Assembly: GCF_020215705.1 (NCBI RefSeq)
Contig: NZ_JAIWNB010000016.1
Coordinates: forward strand, 186,001 to 250,000
Reading direction: 5' to 3'
DNA length: 64,000 nucleotides
Source: Nonomuraea aurantiaca
GTDB lineage: Bacteria; Actinomycetota; Actinomycetes; Streptosporangiales; Streptosporangiaceae
Of this stretch, positions 1 through 9,024 are shown one piece after another (the stretch's first letter is position 1; every line of letters starts with the position of its first letter). The notes beneath the pieces were generated by a model. It saw only the letters and a program-made list of their open reading frames with translations, ran no database searches and was not told where the DNA came from. The position numbers and the translations under genes were made by a program.

Positions 1-1826
1 CCCTGCGGCGGTACACCGGCCTGCCCCTCCGGCCGGCCGCTGACCGCGAGCCCGTGGTACACCTGCTGGAGTTCGCCGCTGAGGCTGCGCAACCGGTCGA
101 GCGGCGCCTCTTCCTTGACCGCCTGCCGCGCGTCCTGGACGAGTTGCTCCGCACGCGCCTTCTCGTGGACGGGCACGCCGTCGCCGAGCTCCTGCAGGCG
201 GCGTTCCACCTGGTAGGCGACCGAGTCCAGCTCGTTGCGGGCGTCGATCGCCTCCCGGAGCCGGGCGTCCTCGGTGCGGTGCTGCTCAGCTTCGGCCACC
301 ATCCGCTCGATGTCCTGCTTGTCCAGGTTGGAGCTCTCGGTGATGGTGATCCGCTGCTCGGCACCGGTGTCCTTGTCACGGGCGGTGACGTTGAGTATGC
401 CGTTGGCGTCGATGTCGAAGGTGACCTCGATCTGCGGTTCTCCGCGCGGCGCGGGCCGGATGTTCTCCAGCCGGAAGCGCCCGAGCACCCGGTTGTCGGC
501 CGCGCGCTCCCGCTCCCCCTGGAGGATCACGATGTCGACGGCGCTCTGGTTGTCGTCGGCCGTGCTGAAGGTCTCGGTCCGGCGGGCCGGGATCGTGGTG
601 TTGCGTTCGATGACCTTGGTCATGACGCCGCCGAGCGTCTCGACGCCCAGCGAGAGAGGCGTGACGTCGAGCAGGACGACGTCCTCGACCTCGCCCTTGA
701 GGATCCCGGCCTGGATCGCCGCGCCGATGGCCACGACCTCGTCCGGGTTCACCGTCATGTTGGGGTCCTTGCCGCCGGTGAGCCTGCGCACGAGGTTCTG
801 CACGGCGGGGATCCTGGTCGAGCCGCCGACGAGGATCACCTCGTCGATGTCCGAGGGCCTGAGCTTGGCGTCCTCCATCGCCTGCTCCACGGGATGGACG
901 CAGCGCTCCACCAGGTCGGCGGTGATCTGCTCGAACGTGGAGCGCATGAGCGTGGTGTTGAGGTGCTTCGGCCCCGCGGCGTCTGCCGTGATGAACGGCA
1001 GGCTGATCGTGGTCTGGGTCACCGCCGACAGCTCGACCTTGGCCTTCTCCGCCGCTTCGAACAGCCGCTGCAGGGCCTGCGGGTCGCGGCGCAGGTCGAT
1101 GCCCTGGTCCTTCTGGAACTCGTCGGCCAGGTAGTCGACGATCCGCCGGTCGAAGTCGTCGCCGCCGAGGTGTCCGTCGCCGGAGGTCGAACGTACCTCG
1201 ACAACCCCCTCACCGATGTCCAGGATGCTGACGTCGAAGGTGCCGCCGCCCAGGTCGAAGACCAGCACGGTCTCGTTGGCCTTCTTGTCCAGCCCGTAGG
1301 CCAGCGCGGCGGCGGTCGGCTCGTTGATGATCCGCAGGACTTCCAGCCCCGCGATGCGGCCCGCGTCCTTGGTCGCCTGGCGCTGGGCGTCGTTGAAGTA
1401 GGCCGGGACCGTGATGACCGCCTCGGTCACCTTCTCGCCGAGATACTTCGCCGCGTCGGCGACGAGCTTCCTCAGCACCAGGGCCGAGACCTCCTCCGGC
1501 GCGTACTGCTTGTCGCCGACCTGGAAGCGTACCGACCCGTCCGGCCCCTCCACCACGTCGAAGGAGACCGCGTTGAGTTCGTTCGCGACCTCGTTGTAGC
1601 GGCGGCCGATGAACCGCTTGGCGGAGTAGATCGTCCCCTTGGGGTTGAGTATGGCCTGCCGGCGGGCCAGCTGGCCGACCAGCCGCTCGCCCTGGTCGGT
1701 GAACGCCACCACCGACGGTGTCGTCCGTGACCCCTCCGCGTTGGGAATGACCGTGGGCTGACCGTCCTCTGTGGCGGCGATCACCGAGTTGGTCGTGCCG
1801 AGATCGATACCGACTGCTTTCGCCAT
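1..1826 (-). CDS. dnaK: Molecular chaperone DnaK (Hsp70), C-terminus cut by window edge
   Basis: Reading the minus strand from the ATG at 1826 gives MAKAVGIDLGTTNSVIA, the phosphate-1 motif of Hsp70, followed by the connect and adenosine motifs of the actin-like ATPase domain (DLGGGTFDVS near 1240-1275; VGGSTRIPAV near 805-835). The substrate-binding domain (VTPLSLGVETLGG near 650-690) and the helical lid follow. The frame is still open at base 1 after about 608 codons; the family is usually 610-640 residues, so only a short C-terminal tail is missing. DnaK is a cytosolic ATP-dependent folding chaperone working with GrpE and DnaJ. The stress-protein gene lies 12 bp upstream on the same strand, so the two are probably co-transcribed. 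Actinomycetes can carry more than one DnaK, and this context leaves open that it is a secondary copy; grpE/dnaJ would lie outside the window. Confidence 0.95.
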   Translation of the reverse strand, partial: MAKAVGIDLGTTNSVIAATEDGQPTVIPNAEGSRTTPSVVAFTDQGERLVGQLARRQAILNPKGTIYSAKRFIGRRYNEVANELNAVSFDVVEGPDGSVRFQVGDKQYAPEEVSALVLRKLVADAAKYLGEKVTEAVITVPAYFNDAQRQATKDAGRIAGLEVLRIINEPTAAALAYGLDKKANETVLVFDLGGGTFDVSILDIGEGVVEVRSTSGDGHLGGDDFDRRIVDYLADEFQKDQGIDLRRDPQALQRLFEAAEKAKVELSAVTQTTISLPFITADAAGPKHLNTTLMRSTFEQITADLVERCVHPVEQAMEDAKLRPSDIDEVILVGGSTRIPAVQNLVRRLTGGKDPNMTVNPDEVVAIGAAIQAGILKGEVEDVVLLDVTPLSLGVETLGGVMTKVIERNTTIPARRTETFSTADDNQSAVDIVILQGERERAADNRVLGRFRLENIRPAPRGEPQIEVTFDIDANGILNVTARDKDTGAEQRITITESSNLDKQDIERMVAEAEQHRTEDARLREAIDARNELDSVAYQVERRLQELGDGVPVHEKARAEQLVQDARQAVKEEAPLDRLRSLSGELQQVYHGLAVSGRPEGQAGVPPQ

Positions 1827-1838
1827 GGCGAGCTCCCC

Positions 1839-2315
1839 CTAGCCGCTTGTCTTGCCGAGCAGTTCCTGGGCCCGGGTCGCGTGTTCGGATTCGACGAGGA
1901 CGTCGTACTTGTCGGCTACCAGCCCGCTCTCCGAGACGAAGTCCCGGCGGCCGCCGTGTACCGAGTGCGAGATCAGGCCGTAGATCGCTCCGGCGACCAG
2001 CCCCCACAGCAGGCCCCACAGCAGCAGGCCGACCATGGCCGAGGGCCTGGGCGCGAAGAAGATCCCCAGGAACAGGCCGATGAGCACACCGAACCAGGCT
2101 CCGGACGCGGCGCCCAACCCGGCGGCGCGCAGGTACGTCATGCGCGAGACCACCCGCTCCACCGAGCGCAGTCCCACTCCCACGATGAGCGTTCCCTGTA
2201 CCGGGAACCCGTGGTCGGACAGGAAGTCCACGGCCTTCTCGGCCTCGGCGTACGTCGAATAACTGGCGACCGGGACCCGGTTCGCGGTGATCGGGCCCGG
2301 TGATGCTAGAGACAC
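1839..2315 (-). CDS. General stress protein 17M-like membrane protein
   Basis: 158 residues. The N-terminal part (about 15-55) has the general-stress-17M/YflT-like fold signature: VASYSTYAEAEKAVDFL, then FPVQGTLIVGVGLRSVERV. Two glycine-rich hydrophobic segments follow (about 65-85 and 92-112, with GAWFGVLIGLFLGIFF and LLLWGLLWGLVAGAIYGLI). The C-terminus (DKYDVLVESEHATRAQELL) is soluble. Proteins of this type in actinobacteria are small stress-associated membrane proteins of unknown biochemistry. The gene sits 12 bp before dnaK on the same strand, which supports a stress role. The start is the first ATG, shortly after a GAGGAG-type ribosome site. The functional name rests on family resemblance only. 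Confidence 0.75.
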   Translation of the reverse strand: MSLASPGPITANRVPVASYSTYAEAEKAVDFLSDHGFPVQGTLIVGVGLRSVERVVSRMTYLRAAGLGAASGAWFGVLIGLFLGIFFAPRPSAMVGLLLWGLLWGLVAGAIYGLISHSVHGGRRDFVSESGLVADKYDVLVESEHATRAQELLGKTSG

Positions 2316-2416
2316 GGCTCCTCCTCGCGTTCAGGCGGAATACCTCTGCTTACGTTTTCGCGTGCGTACGCTTTCGAGGCTTCTCCGGGCATCCGTCCGC
2401 CACATCCCCTAGGTGT

Positions 2417-2542
2417 GTAGTCATCACCATCTACGTAGTGATCACCGTCTGTGCGGGCGTTACCGTGTGTGCCGTGATTAAGGCGTGGGCCGTGATTACG
2501 GCCTGTGCGGTCGTTACGGCCTGTGTGGTCATCTGTGTGGTC
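2417..2542. repeat. Seven-unit degenerate 18-bp tandem repeat between genes
   Basis: Seven consecutive 18-bp units can be laid out at 2417, 2435, 2453, 2471, 2489, 2507 and 2525. The consensus is close to GCSGTSRTTACSGYCTGT; the units at 2489 and 2507 are nearly identical. The block fills most of the gap between the LuxR-type gene (stop at 2563) and the stress-protein gene (start at 2315), both on the minus strand. The unit length is a multiple of three and all plus-strand frames stay open, but no ribosome site or plausible protein goes with it. Confidence 0.7.
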
Positions 2543-2562
2543 ACGGCCCGCCCCCGCCCTGC

Positions 2563-5500
2563 TCAGGCTCCCGCCACGCCGGACGGGCCGGGCTCCACCC
2601 TTCCCTGCGACACCACGAGACGGACGAGCTCGATGCGGGAGTTGATCTGCAGCTTGCGGTAGACGTGCCGCAGGTGGAAGGCCACCGTGTGCACGCTGAT
2701 GAACGTCTGCTCGGCGATCCGCCGGTTGGTCCATCCGTCGGCGACGAGCAGCGAGATGTTCCGCTCGGTCTCGGTGAGGCTGTCCCAGCCGGAGACCGGC
2801 CGCTCGGCGTAGCTCCAGTGGCGGTGGCGGACTCCCATGCCGCGCAGCCTCTGGCGGACGCGCGCCGAGTCCCTGACGGAACCGATGTCCTGGTAGATCG
2901 CGAGGGCGCGATCCAGGTCGCCGGCCGCTTCCTCGGGCCGCCCGGCAGCGAGGAGCGCCACTCCGAGGTCCTCCACGGCCGAGGCCCGCGCCCACCCGTC
3001 GTCCGTCCGCCCGGCGGCCTGGGCGAGGGCGTCACAGTCGCCATCGAGCAGGCCGCGGGCGTGCGCGGCCGAGGCGACCAGCGCGGCGAACCCCGGGTTG
3101 GCCTCGCTCAGCGCCTCCGCAGTGGCCACGACGGCCTCGGCCGCCGGGCGGTCATCGGCGGCGAGGGCAACGCGAACCATCCACGCGCTCGCGATGGGGT
3201 CCACGGCGAGCATCGAGCGCAGCCGCCCGCGTTGTGCGGGAGAGTCCGCGAGCCCGAGCGCGGCGGAAATGCCTGCCTCCCCGTCTGGGGCAGGAGGATC
3301 CGCGAGCCCGTGTGGGGCGGGAAGGTCCGCCTGTCCGCGTGGAACGGGAGGGTCTGGCTGCCCGCGCGGAGCAGCAGAGTTCGCGAGCCCGCGCGGAGCG
3401 AGAGAGTCCGCGAGCCCGCTTGGAGCGGAAAGATCCGGCTGCCTGCGTGAGGCGGAAAGATCCGACTGCCCGCTTGGGGCGGAAAGGTCCGCGAGCAGCG
3501 TCATCGCGCTCAGCGGTCCGTCGCGTATCTCGGCGACCTGTGCCGTCAGCAGGGCATGCCGTGGATGGCCGTCGAGTGGGCTACCGGCGCCGTCCGCGAC
3601 GTACCGCGATGCCGCGCGCAGGTCGCCGCGGCGCAGCGCGACGGTGGCGAGGACGGCGTTGGCCACCATGGCGGGCAGCGGGGTGCCCAAGGCGGTGGCC
3701 AGGTCCAGGGCTCTCTCCGCCTCGGTGACGGCGTCGGCGAAACGGCCCGCGGCGAGCTCGGCCCGGGCCTCCAGAGCGGAGGCGTCCGCGGTCCAGGTCA
3801 GATGTCCGTCGGCGGACATGTCCGCACGAGCCTCCCGGAGGATCGCGCGGGCCTCGTCGAGCCGGTGGATGTCCATGAGCAGCGCGGCGGAGACGAGCAG
3901 GGAGTCGTAGGGATGCATGGGTGGCTCGTCCGTCCCGGCCGGCCGCTCGTCCGTGACGGCCAGCCGCCGGGCATCCTCGGCGAACGCCAGCGCCTCGGAG
4001 AGCCGCCCCGCTTCCCACTCGGTGACCGTGAGCGCCACCAGGGCCGCGATCTGGGCCGCCGGACCGTGCCGGGCGCCGCCTTCCAGGACCTCGTACGCGT
4101 ACTCCCGGGCGGCCGTGCCCGAATCCCGCAGGCGCGTCAGGGCGTACAGCCGGACCAGGACCGCCCGATCTCGCACGTGGCCTGGCAGGTCGGGTACGGC
4201 CAGCACCGTCTCGGCCTGCCGCAGGGCCTCGTCGATCCGGCCGGTCAGATACAGGATGTCCGCCAGGAGGCAACGCAGTTCGGCCACGTTGGCCGCCGGG
4301 TCGCGATCGGCCAAACCCCCGTTGACCAGCCGCTCGGCCTCCTGCAACCGCCCCCCGACGATCGCCGCGTCGATGAGGCCAGCCAGGTGACCGTTGCCGA
4401 GACCGAGACTGGGGCCCAGATCGGGGCCGAGGCCGGGGGTGTGGCCGGGGCTGGAGCTGGGGCCGCCGGGGAAGTGGCCGGGACCGGAACTGGGACCGGA
4501 ACTGGAACTGGGACCGGGACCGGGACCGGAGCCAGAGCTGGGGCCGGAGCTGGAGACGCCCGGTGATCGGCTCGCCGGTTCGGTGTAGGCATCCGGTGAC
4601 CGGTCCGCCGCCCCGGAGTAGACATCCGGCAGCTGGCCCGCCGGTTCGGCGTAGACGTCCCCTGGCCGGTTCGCCGGTTCGGCCTGGGTGCGGGCGCCGA
4701 GTTGGTCCAGCAGCGCGTGCCGTACCGGCTGCGGGACCCGCGTGGCGACCACGAGCCTGACCAGTTCGTGGCGGAAGGCGAGGCCCTGCGGGGTGGCGGC
4801 CAGGATGCCCGCCGCCATGCACTCCTCGACCAGGGGAAGCAGGGCGGCCGGTGTGGTGCCCAGCAGTGACGCGGCCTGTTCCGGCGAGAGGGACCGGCCG
4901 AGCACGGCGACGGTCTCCACCAGGTTTCTGGCGCCTGCGCTGAGGGCGTCGATCCAGTGGCGTACGACCATCCGCAGCCGGTGGGGAACGTACGCGTGCG
5001 GCAGGCCGCCTCCCTCGGCCCCGGCTCCCAGCCGCCCTTCGTCCCGGAGACCGGCGAGCAGCTCGCTGATCAGCAGCGGATTGCCGCCGGCGCCGCCCGC
5101 CAGGGCCAGCAGGGCCGGCTCGGGTGGCGCCCCGAGCGTCTCCGTCATCAGCCCGACGACCGCCTCCGGCGAGAGGGGCGCGAGCTCGACCCTGGCGGCT
5201 CCTTCTCGCTCCAGGAGGTCGAACAGGAAAGCGGCCTGGCCCTGTTCCACGGCGGTGGATCGGCTCAGCAGCCAGCCGATGGGCCGGGCCGCGAGTACGT
5301 GGTGCAGGGCGCGCAGCACCATCAGCGTCATCGGGTCCGCCCAGTGCAGGTCGTCGAGCACGACCAGCACCGGTCCCGTGGCCCGTTCCTCGAGGCCGGA
5401 TCTCAGGCGTTCGAGGGTACGCGCCCGCGAGTCGCCGGGATCGCCGCCGGCGGCCGGCTCAAAGCGCAGATCGAGAGCCTGGTACAGCATTCCGCAGGGG

Positions 5501-5697
5501 ATCAGCTCGCCCAGCTCCCCCGGGCCGCCTTGGAGCACGCGGATGTGGCGCTCACCCGCGGCGCGGGCGGCTTCGGTGAGCAGGCGGGTCCGGCCTGCCC
5601 CCGGTTCGCCGTCCACCAGCAGTGTCCCGGCCGCGCCCCCCTCTATCGTGCGCAGCAGGGTGTCGACGCAGTGCCATTCCCGATCGCGTTCCCACAT
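2563..5697 (-). CDS. Large ATPase-LuxR (LAL-type) transcriptional regulator with repeat-rich linkers
   Basis: About 1044 residues from the ATG at 5697, which has GGGGGA six bases upstream; the open frame runs further to 5919 but the added residues look non-coding. An N-terminal AAA-type ATPase shows Walker A (GEPGAGRTRLL, about residues 25-35) and Walker B (VLVVLDDLHWAD). A long helical TPR/MalT-like middle follows. The C-terminal LuxR helix-turn-helix is LTETERNISLLVADGWTNRR through ISVHTVAFHLRHVYRKL. LAL proteins are ATP-dependent DNA-binding activators. The order ATPase, superhelix, HTH and the size are usual. What is odd is three low-complexity blocks: an 11-residue repeat (4557-4688), a Gly/Ser/Pro run (4391-4556) and a 9-residue repeat (3230-3497). 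The target genes are not evident; the divergent GH123-like gene starts about 260 bp away and is a candidate. Confidence 0.88.
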   Translation of the reverse strand: MWERDREWHCVDTLLRTIEGGAAGTLLVDGEPGAGRTRLLTEAARAAGERHIRVLQGGPGELGELIPCGMLYQALDLRFEPAAGGDPGDSRARTLERLRSGLEERATGPVLVVLDDLHWADPMTLMVLRALHHVLAARPIGWLLSRSTAVEQGQAAFLFDLLEREGAARVELAPLSPEAVVGLMTETLGAPPEPALLALAGGAGGNPLLISELLAGLRDEGRLGAGAEGGGLPHAYVPHRLRMVVRHWIDALSAGARNLVETVAVLGRSLSPEQAASLLGTTPAALLPLVEECMAAGILAATPQGLAFRHELVRLVVATRVPQPVRHALLDQLGARTQAEPANRPGDVYAEPAGQLPDVYSGAADRSPDAYTEPASRSPGVSSSGPSSGSGPGPGPSSSSGPSSGPGHFPGGPSSSPGHTPGLGPDLGPSLGLGNGHLAGLIDAAIVGGRLQEAERLVNGGLADRDPAANVAELRCLLADILYLTGRIDEALRQAETVLAVPDLPGHVRDRAVLVRLYALTRLRDSGTAAREYAYEVLEGGARHGPAAQIAALVALTVTEWEAGRLSEALAFAEDARRLAVTDERPAGTDEPPMHPYDSLLVSAALLMDIHRLDEARAILREARADMSADGHLTWTADASALEARAELAAGRFADAVTEAERALDLATALGTPLPAMVANAVLATVALRRGDLRAASRYVADGAGSPLDGHPRHALLTAQVAEIRDGPLSAMTLLADLSAPSGQSDLSASRRQPDLSAPSGLADSLAPRGLANSAAPRGQPDPPVPRGQADLPAPHGLADPPAPDGEAGISAALGLADSPAQRGRLRSMLAVDPIASAWMVRVALAADDRPAAEAVVATAEALSEANPGFAALVASAAHARGLLDGDCDALAQAAGRTDDGWARASAVEDLGVALLAAGRPEEAAGDLDRALAIYQDIGSVRDSARVRQRLRGMGVRHRHWSYAERPVSGWDSLTETERNISLLVADGWTNRRIAEQTFISVHTVAFHLRHVYRKLQINSRIELVRLVVSQGRVEPGPSGVAGA
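3230..3497. repeat. 27-bp in-frame tandem repeat inside the LAL regulator
   Basis: About ten 27-bp units encode degenerate 9-residue units on the minus strand, such as APRGLANSA, APRGQPDPP, VPRGQADLP and APHGLADPP. They interrupt the helical middle region of the protein. Units differ mostly in one or two residues, which suggests expansion by slippage or unequal crossing-over followed by drift. Confidence 0.8.
4391..4688. repeat. Gly/Ser/Pro hexanucleotide-like run and 33-bp tandem repeat in the LAL regulator
   Basis: 4557-4688 holds four 33-bp units coding for 11-residue units (PANRPGDVYAE, PAGQLPDVYSG, AADRSPDAYTE, PASRSPGVSSS). Immediately downstream in the protein, 4391-4556 is a Gly/Ser/Pro-rich stretch built on short GGGACCGGAACT-like repeats. 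Together they form a disordered insert of roughly 100 residues. Confidence 0.75.
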
Positions 5698-5961
5698 TCG
5701 CATCCCCCAATTCCTGCTTTCCGTGCAGAGAGCGGCGAACCTCATGCAGGGGGAGATTTTTCGCATTTCCCCTGATAGATGACTGCATGTGTCGGGGATG
5801 TGGGGCGACGCCGGCCGCGTCGTAGGTGAGGCTGTGGGCGCCGCCGTGCGCGTGCGCGCGCAGCGGGATGGTGCCCAGGCCGCGGATGATGCCCGATAGC
5901 GGACCGCCAGACGAGACACCCCCTTGACCCAGACTTACACAAGAACCCATGATAAGTGGCC

Positions 5962-8958
5962 ATGCGACGTCGAGCCATCCCCTTACTCTGCGCCACCCTG
6001 CTGCTCGCGCCATTCGCACCATTCGTTCCAGCCGCCATGGCTGGTACGAACGCTGCACAGCTATGGGTCGAGAGTCCGCAGAAGACCGTCTACCGCACGA
6101 CGACGGTCCCCCAGAGTCCGAGCACCTCCATCAACCTCGTAGCCGCCCGCGGTGAGTACGAGAGCGCGCAGATCGCCGTGCGCGCGAAAGAACGGCTGCG
6201 CATCGAGCGCGTACGGTTCGGCAACCTGACCGCAGGCGGCAACCGGCGGATCGCCGGAGCCAACCTGAGCTACCATTTCGTCGCCTACAAGGACGACAGC
6301 AAGGTCGCGGCGAACCCGTTCTTCCCCGACCGTGAGGGCAACCTGCTCTATCCCGAGTCGGCCATGCCGGACCCGCTGTCCAACGACCGGGCGACCTGGG
6401 TCGAGGCCGGCCAGACTCAGCCCATCTTCGTGACCGGCTTCGTGCCACGCGGCACAGCGCCCGGCACCTATCGCGGCACGGCGACGGTCGAGACGAGTCG
6501 TGGCACCTACCCGGTCCCGATCCAGTTCAGTGTGCACAGCGTGGAGGTCCCCACGATCGACAAGTCACCGTTCACCAACTACCACTGGACGATGACGAAC
6601 GGCTTCACCTGGGACGGCTTCAGCTGGAACGGTGCGGCCGGCCAGGCCTACGACGTCGGCAAGTATTACTACGGCGTCGACACCTACAGCGACGCGTGGT
6701 TCCGCCTCATGGACGAGTTCGCCCGCAAGCTCGCCGACTATCGCACCAACATGGTCTGGATCCGTACCGACCTGTTCCTGCAGTCCACCGGCACGGAGCT
6801 GTCGGACTTCGTCAAGGGAATCCCGAGCGACATCGACTGGACGAACTTCGACCGCTACGTCGAGACATTCAAGCGGCACGGGATCACCAACTTCGCCAAC
6901 CAGCATCTCGTTCACGCGCTGAACAAGATGCCGGACAACGAGAAGCCCGACGACAGCTGGAACACCAAGCTGCCGGACAGCCTGCCGGTCACCGACGCCT
7001 TCCTGACGAACTATCTGACCGCGCTGTACAAGCACCTGAAGAGCAAGGGCTATACGAACGGCCTGACGTGGTATCAGCACATCAGTGACGAGCCCATCAC
7101 CGCCGACCAGCGCAACCTCTGGACCTATGTCGCGCGCAAGATCAAGCAGATCAATGCCGACCTCGGCGCCGGTTTCCGCACCATGGACGCCGATCCCGAC
7201 GGCATCCTGCTCGACGACAGGACCAAGCCCTACGTCGACACGTGGGTTCCGCTGACACCGGCATTCGAGCGTAAGAAGGCCGACTACAGGGCACAACAGG
7301 CCGCGGGCCAGGACCTGTGGGTCTACACGTGTGAGGTCAACACCCCCCCGTGGCTCAACCGCTTCTGGACGCAGCCGACGATGACCGGCCGCATGCTGTT
7401 CTGGGACCTCGAGCGGGAGGGCGTGCAGGGTCATCTGCACTGGGCGTGGAACGCCTGGTACGTGGGTCCCTGGAAGGGCGACTCCTACATCGTCTATCCC
7501 GACAAGGCCAACTTGACGGTGAAGAGCAGCCTGCGTCTCGAGGCACAGCGCGATGGTCTCGAAGACTACGAGCTCCTCTACATCCTGAAGAAGCGCAACC
7601 CGGCCCTGGCGAAGCAGATCGTCGACAGCGCGATCAGCCCCGAGGACCCGCGGCGCTACACACTCGACCCGGCCTATCTCGACGCTCTGCACGGCTACCT
7701 CGTGCGGGCGGCCGCGGGCGAGGCCGTCGGCGCGATTCCCGACCCGACCAGCCCCTATGAGGGGCAGGATGTGCCGGGTACATTCCTGCTCGACAGCACC
7801 GACGACGCCATCGGCTACTCCGCCGGCTGGGCGCCGCGGCAGCGCCAGTCCGCCTACCTCGGCAGCGTCCACATCAGCAAGACCGCCGGCGACAAGGCGA
7901 CCTACGAGTTCAACGGCACCGGCATCGACGCGTTCTTCGAGAAGAACACGACGACCGGAAAGGTGTCCGTGTCGGTCGACGGCGGGCCGGCGACGGTGAT
8001 CGATCTCTACGAGGCGGTCCAGTACGACCGCTTCACCGCCTATCGAAAGACCGGGTTGACACCTGGCAAGCACCGGGTACAGATCACCAATCTCGAGAAC
8101 AAAGAGGTGCGGTTCGACGGATTCCGCGTGCGTCTCGCACCCGGCCAGCAGCACTTCGACGCGACCTTGACGGATTTGAAGCTCACCGACGTCTCGGAAT
8201 TCACCTTCGAGGGCCATCGCGGCGACTATGCGCTGCTCGTCGACCAGGGAGCGAGCAGCGTCGGCCTGACCCCCACGCTGACCGACGCCGGCGGCACGAT
8301 CACCGTCGACGGCAGACCCGTCGCCAACGGCGCGACCGTCGACGTCAACGTGGCGAACGGCAAGAACAAGGTCGAGATCCGCACGCTGGCAAGCGATGGC
8401 CAGACCACGAAGACCTACGGGCTCACGCTCGTGAAGGGCGCGGTGAACACGGCGGAGGCCAACATCGCCCGCAGTCATTCGGCGGTGTCGGCTTCGGCGG
8501 CCCGTGACGGCGATGGCGGCGTGCAGTACGGCCCGCAGAAGATGGTCGACGGCGAATACGGCACGATGTTCGCCGCCAAGCAGGGCTACACCGACGCGAA
8601 TCCGTTCCCGCACGAGATCGTGCTGGACTGGAACGAGCCGAAGGCGTTCAACACGCTCGTGGTCGCGACCCGTGGTGGCATTCCACAGGGCCTGACCGAT
8701 GTCGACGTCGAGGTCTCGGCCAACGGCACCGACTGGTCGACCGCCGCGCGGGGCGTCACGTTCCGGTGGACGCACGATGACGACGACGGAGTCATGGAGT
8801 ATTCGGTCGCCGCTCTTCCCGACCTGCAAGGCGTCAGGAAGCTGCGCCTGAAGATCAACGATGCGAACTACACCCGCTGGAGCATGTACGCCGTCTATGA
8901 GCTGGAGCTCTACAACCTGCCGGCTCTGCGCGCGGCGACGAGCGGCCAGACCAGGTAA
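5962..8958 (+). CDS. Secreted GH123/DUF4091-like glycoside hydrolase with C-terminal F5/8-type domain
   Basis: About 998 residues. The N-terminus is a signal peptide (MRRRAIPLLCATLLLAP... cleaved near PAAMA|GT). Residues about 30-185 form a beta-sandwich, then comes a TIM-barrel region typical of DUF4091 proteins with the motif WYQHISDEP; D376-E377 match the adjacent Asp-Glu pair that is catalytic in GH123 N-acetylgalactosaminidases. About 590-720 is a further beta-sandwich. About 730-830 resembles the cadherin-like beta-sandwich repeat (LTDLKLTDVSEF...). About 835-985 resembles an F5/8-type C (CBM32-like) carbohydrate-binding domain. The likely role is extracellular release of a sugar from a glycan; the substrate cannot be read from the sequence. 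The start is ATG 5962, with GTG 5956 in frame; neither has a strong ribosome site. A perfect hairpin follows the stop, and the sugar operon starting at 10256 is close by. Confidence 0.8.
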   Translation: MRRRAIPLLCATLLLAPFAPFVPAAMAGTNAAQLWVESPQKTVYRTTTVPQSPSTSINLVAARGEYESAQIAVRAKERLRIERVRFGNLTAGGNRRIAGANLSYHFVAYKDDSKVAANPFFPDREGNLLYPESAMPDPLSNDRATWVEAGQTQPIFVTGFVPRGTAPGTYRGTATVETSRGTYPVPIQFSVHSVEVPTIDKSPFTNYHWTMTNGFTWDGFSWNGAAGQAYDVGKYYYGVDTYSDAWFRLMDEFARKLADYRTNMVWIRTDLFLQSTGTELSDFVKGIPSDIDWTNFDRYVETFKRHGITNFANQHLVHALNKMPDNEKPDDSWNTKLPDSLPVTDAFLTNYLTALYKHLKSKGYTNGLTWYQHISDEPITADQRNLWTYVARKIKQINADLGAGFRTMDADPDGILLDDRTKPYVDTWVPLTPAFERKKADYRAQQAAGQDLWVYTCEVNTPPWLNRFWTQPTMTGRMLFWDLEREGVQGHLHWAWNAWYVGPWKGDSYIVYPDKANLTVKSSLRLEAQRDGLEDYELLYILKKRNPALAKQIVDSAISPEDPRRYTLDPAYLDALHGYLVRAAAGEAVGAIPDPTSPYEGQDVPGTFLLDSTDDAIGYSAGWAPRQRQSAYLGSVHISKTAGDKATYEFNGTGIDAFFEKNTTTGKVSVSVDGGPATVIDLYEAVQYDRFTAYRKTGLTPGKHRVQITNLENKEVRFDGFRVRLAPGQQHFDATLTDLKLTDVSEFTFEGHRGDYALLVDQGASSVGLTPTLTDAGGTITVDGRPVANGATVDVNVANGKNKVEIRTLASDGQTTKTYGLTLVKGAVNTAEANIARSHSAVSASAARDGDGGVQYGPQKMVDGEYGTMFAAKQGYTDANPFPHEIVLDWNEPKAFNTLVVATRGGIPQGLTDVDVEVSANGTDWSTAARGVTFRWTHDDDDGVMEYSVAALPDLQGVRKLRLKINDANYTRWSMYAVYELELYNLPALRAATSGQTR

Positions 8959-8964
8959 CCCCCC

Positions 8965-8995
8965 GCGCCCGTCGCCTTGGTCAGGCGACGGGCGC
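8965..8995. terminator. Perfect 12-bp hairpin between convergent genes
   Basis: Arms 8965-8976 and 8984-8995 are exact reverse complements (GCGCCCGTCGCC / GGCGACGGGCGC) around a 7-base loop. The hairpin lies just past the GH123-like stop and before the stop of the convergent ROK gene, so it can serve both. There is no T-run, as is common in high-GC actinobacteria. Confidence 0.75.
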
Positions 8996-9024
8996 CGGCC
9001 GCGGTAGCGCGAGAGCGGTGATCG

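Noticed and set aside
54..1730. Long plus-strand open frame opposite dnaK
   Set aside because: It is the antisense shadow of a clear dnaK; its translation is low-complexity Val/Asp/Arg-rich and has no family match.
2300..2662. Plus-strand open frame with AVITAC-like repeats
   Set aside because: It only translates the 18-bp DNA repeat and has no ribosome site.
5698..5919. N-terminal extension of the LAL regulator
   Set aside because: The added residues are Arg/Ala/Thr-rich filler, and GGGGGA sits in front of the ATG at 5697.
6565..8829. 754-codon minus frame opposite the GH123-like gene
   Set aside because: Antisense shadow; the sense frame has signal peptide, catalytic motif and domain order.
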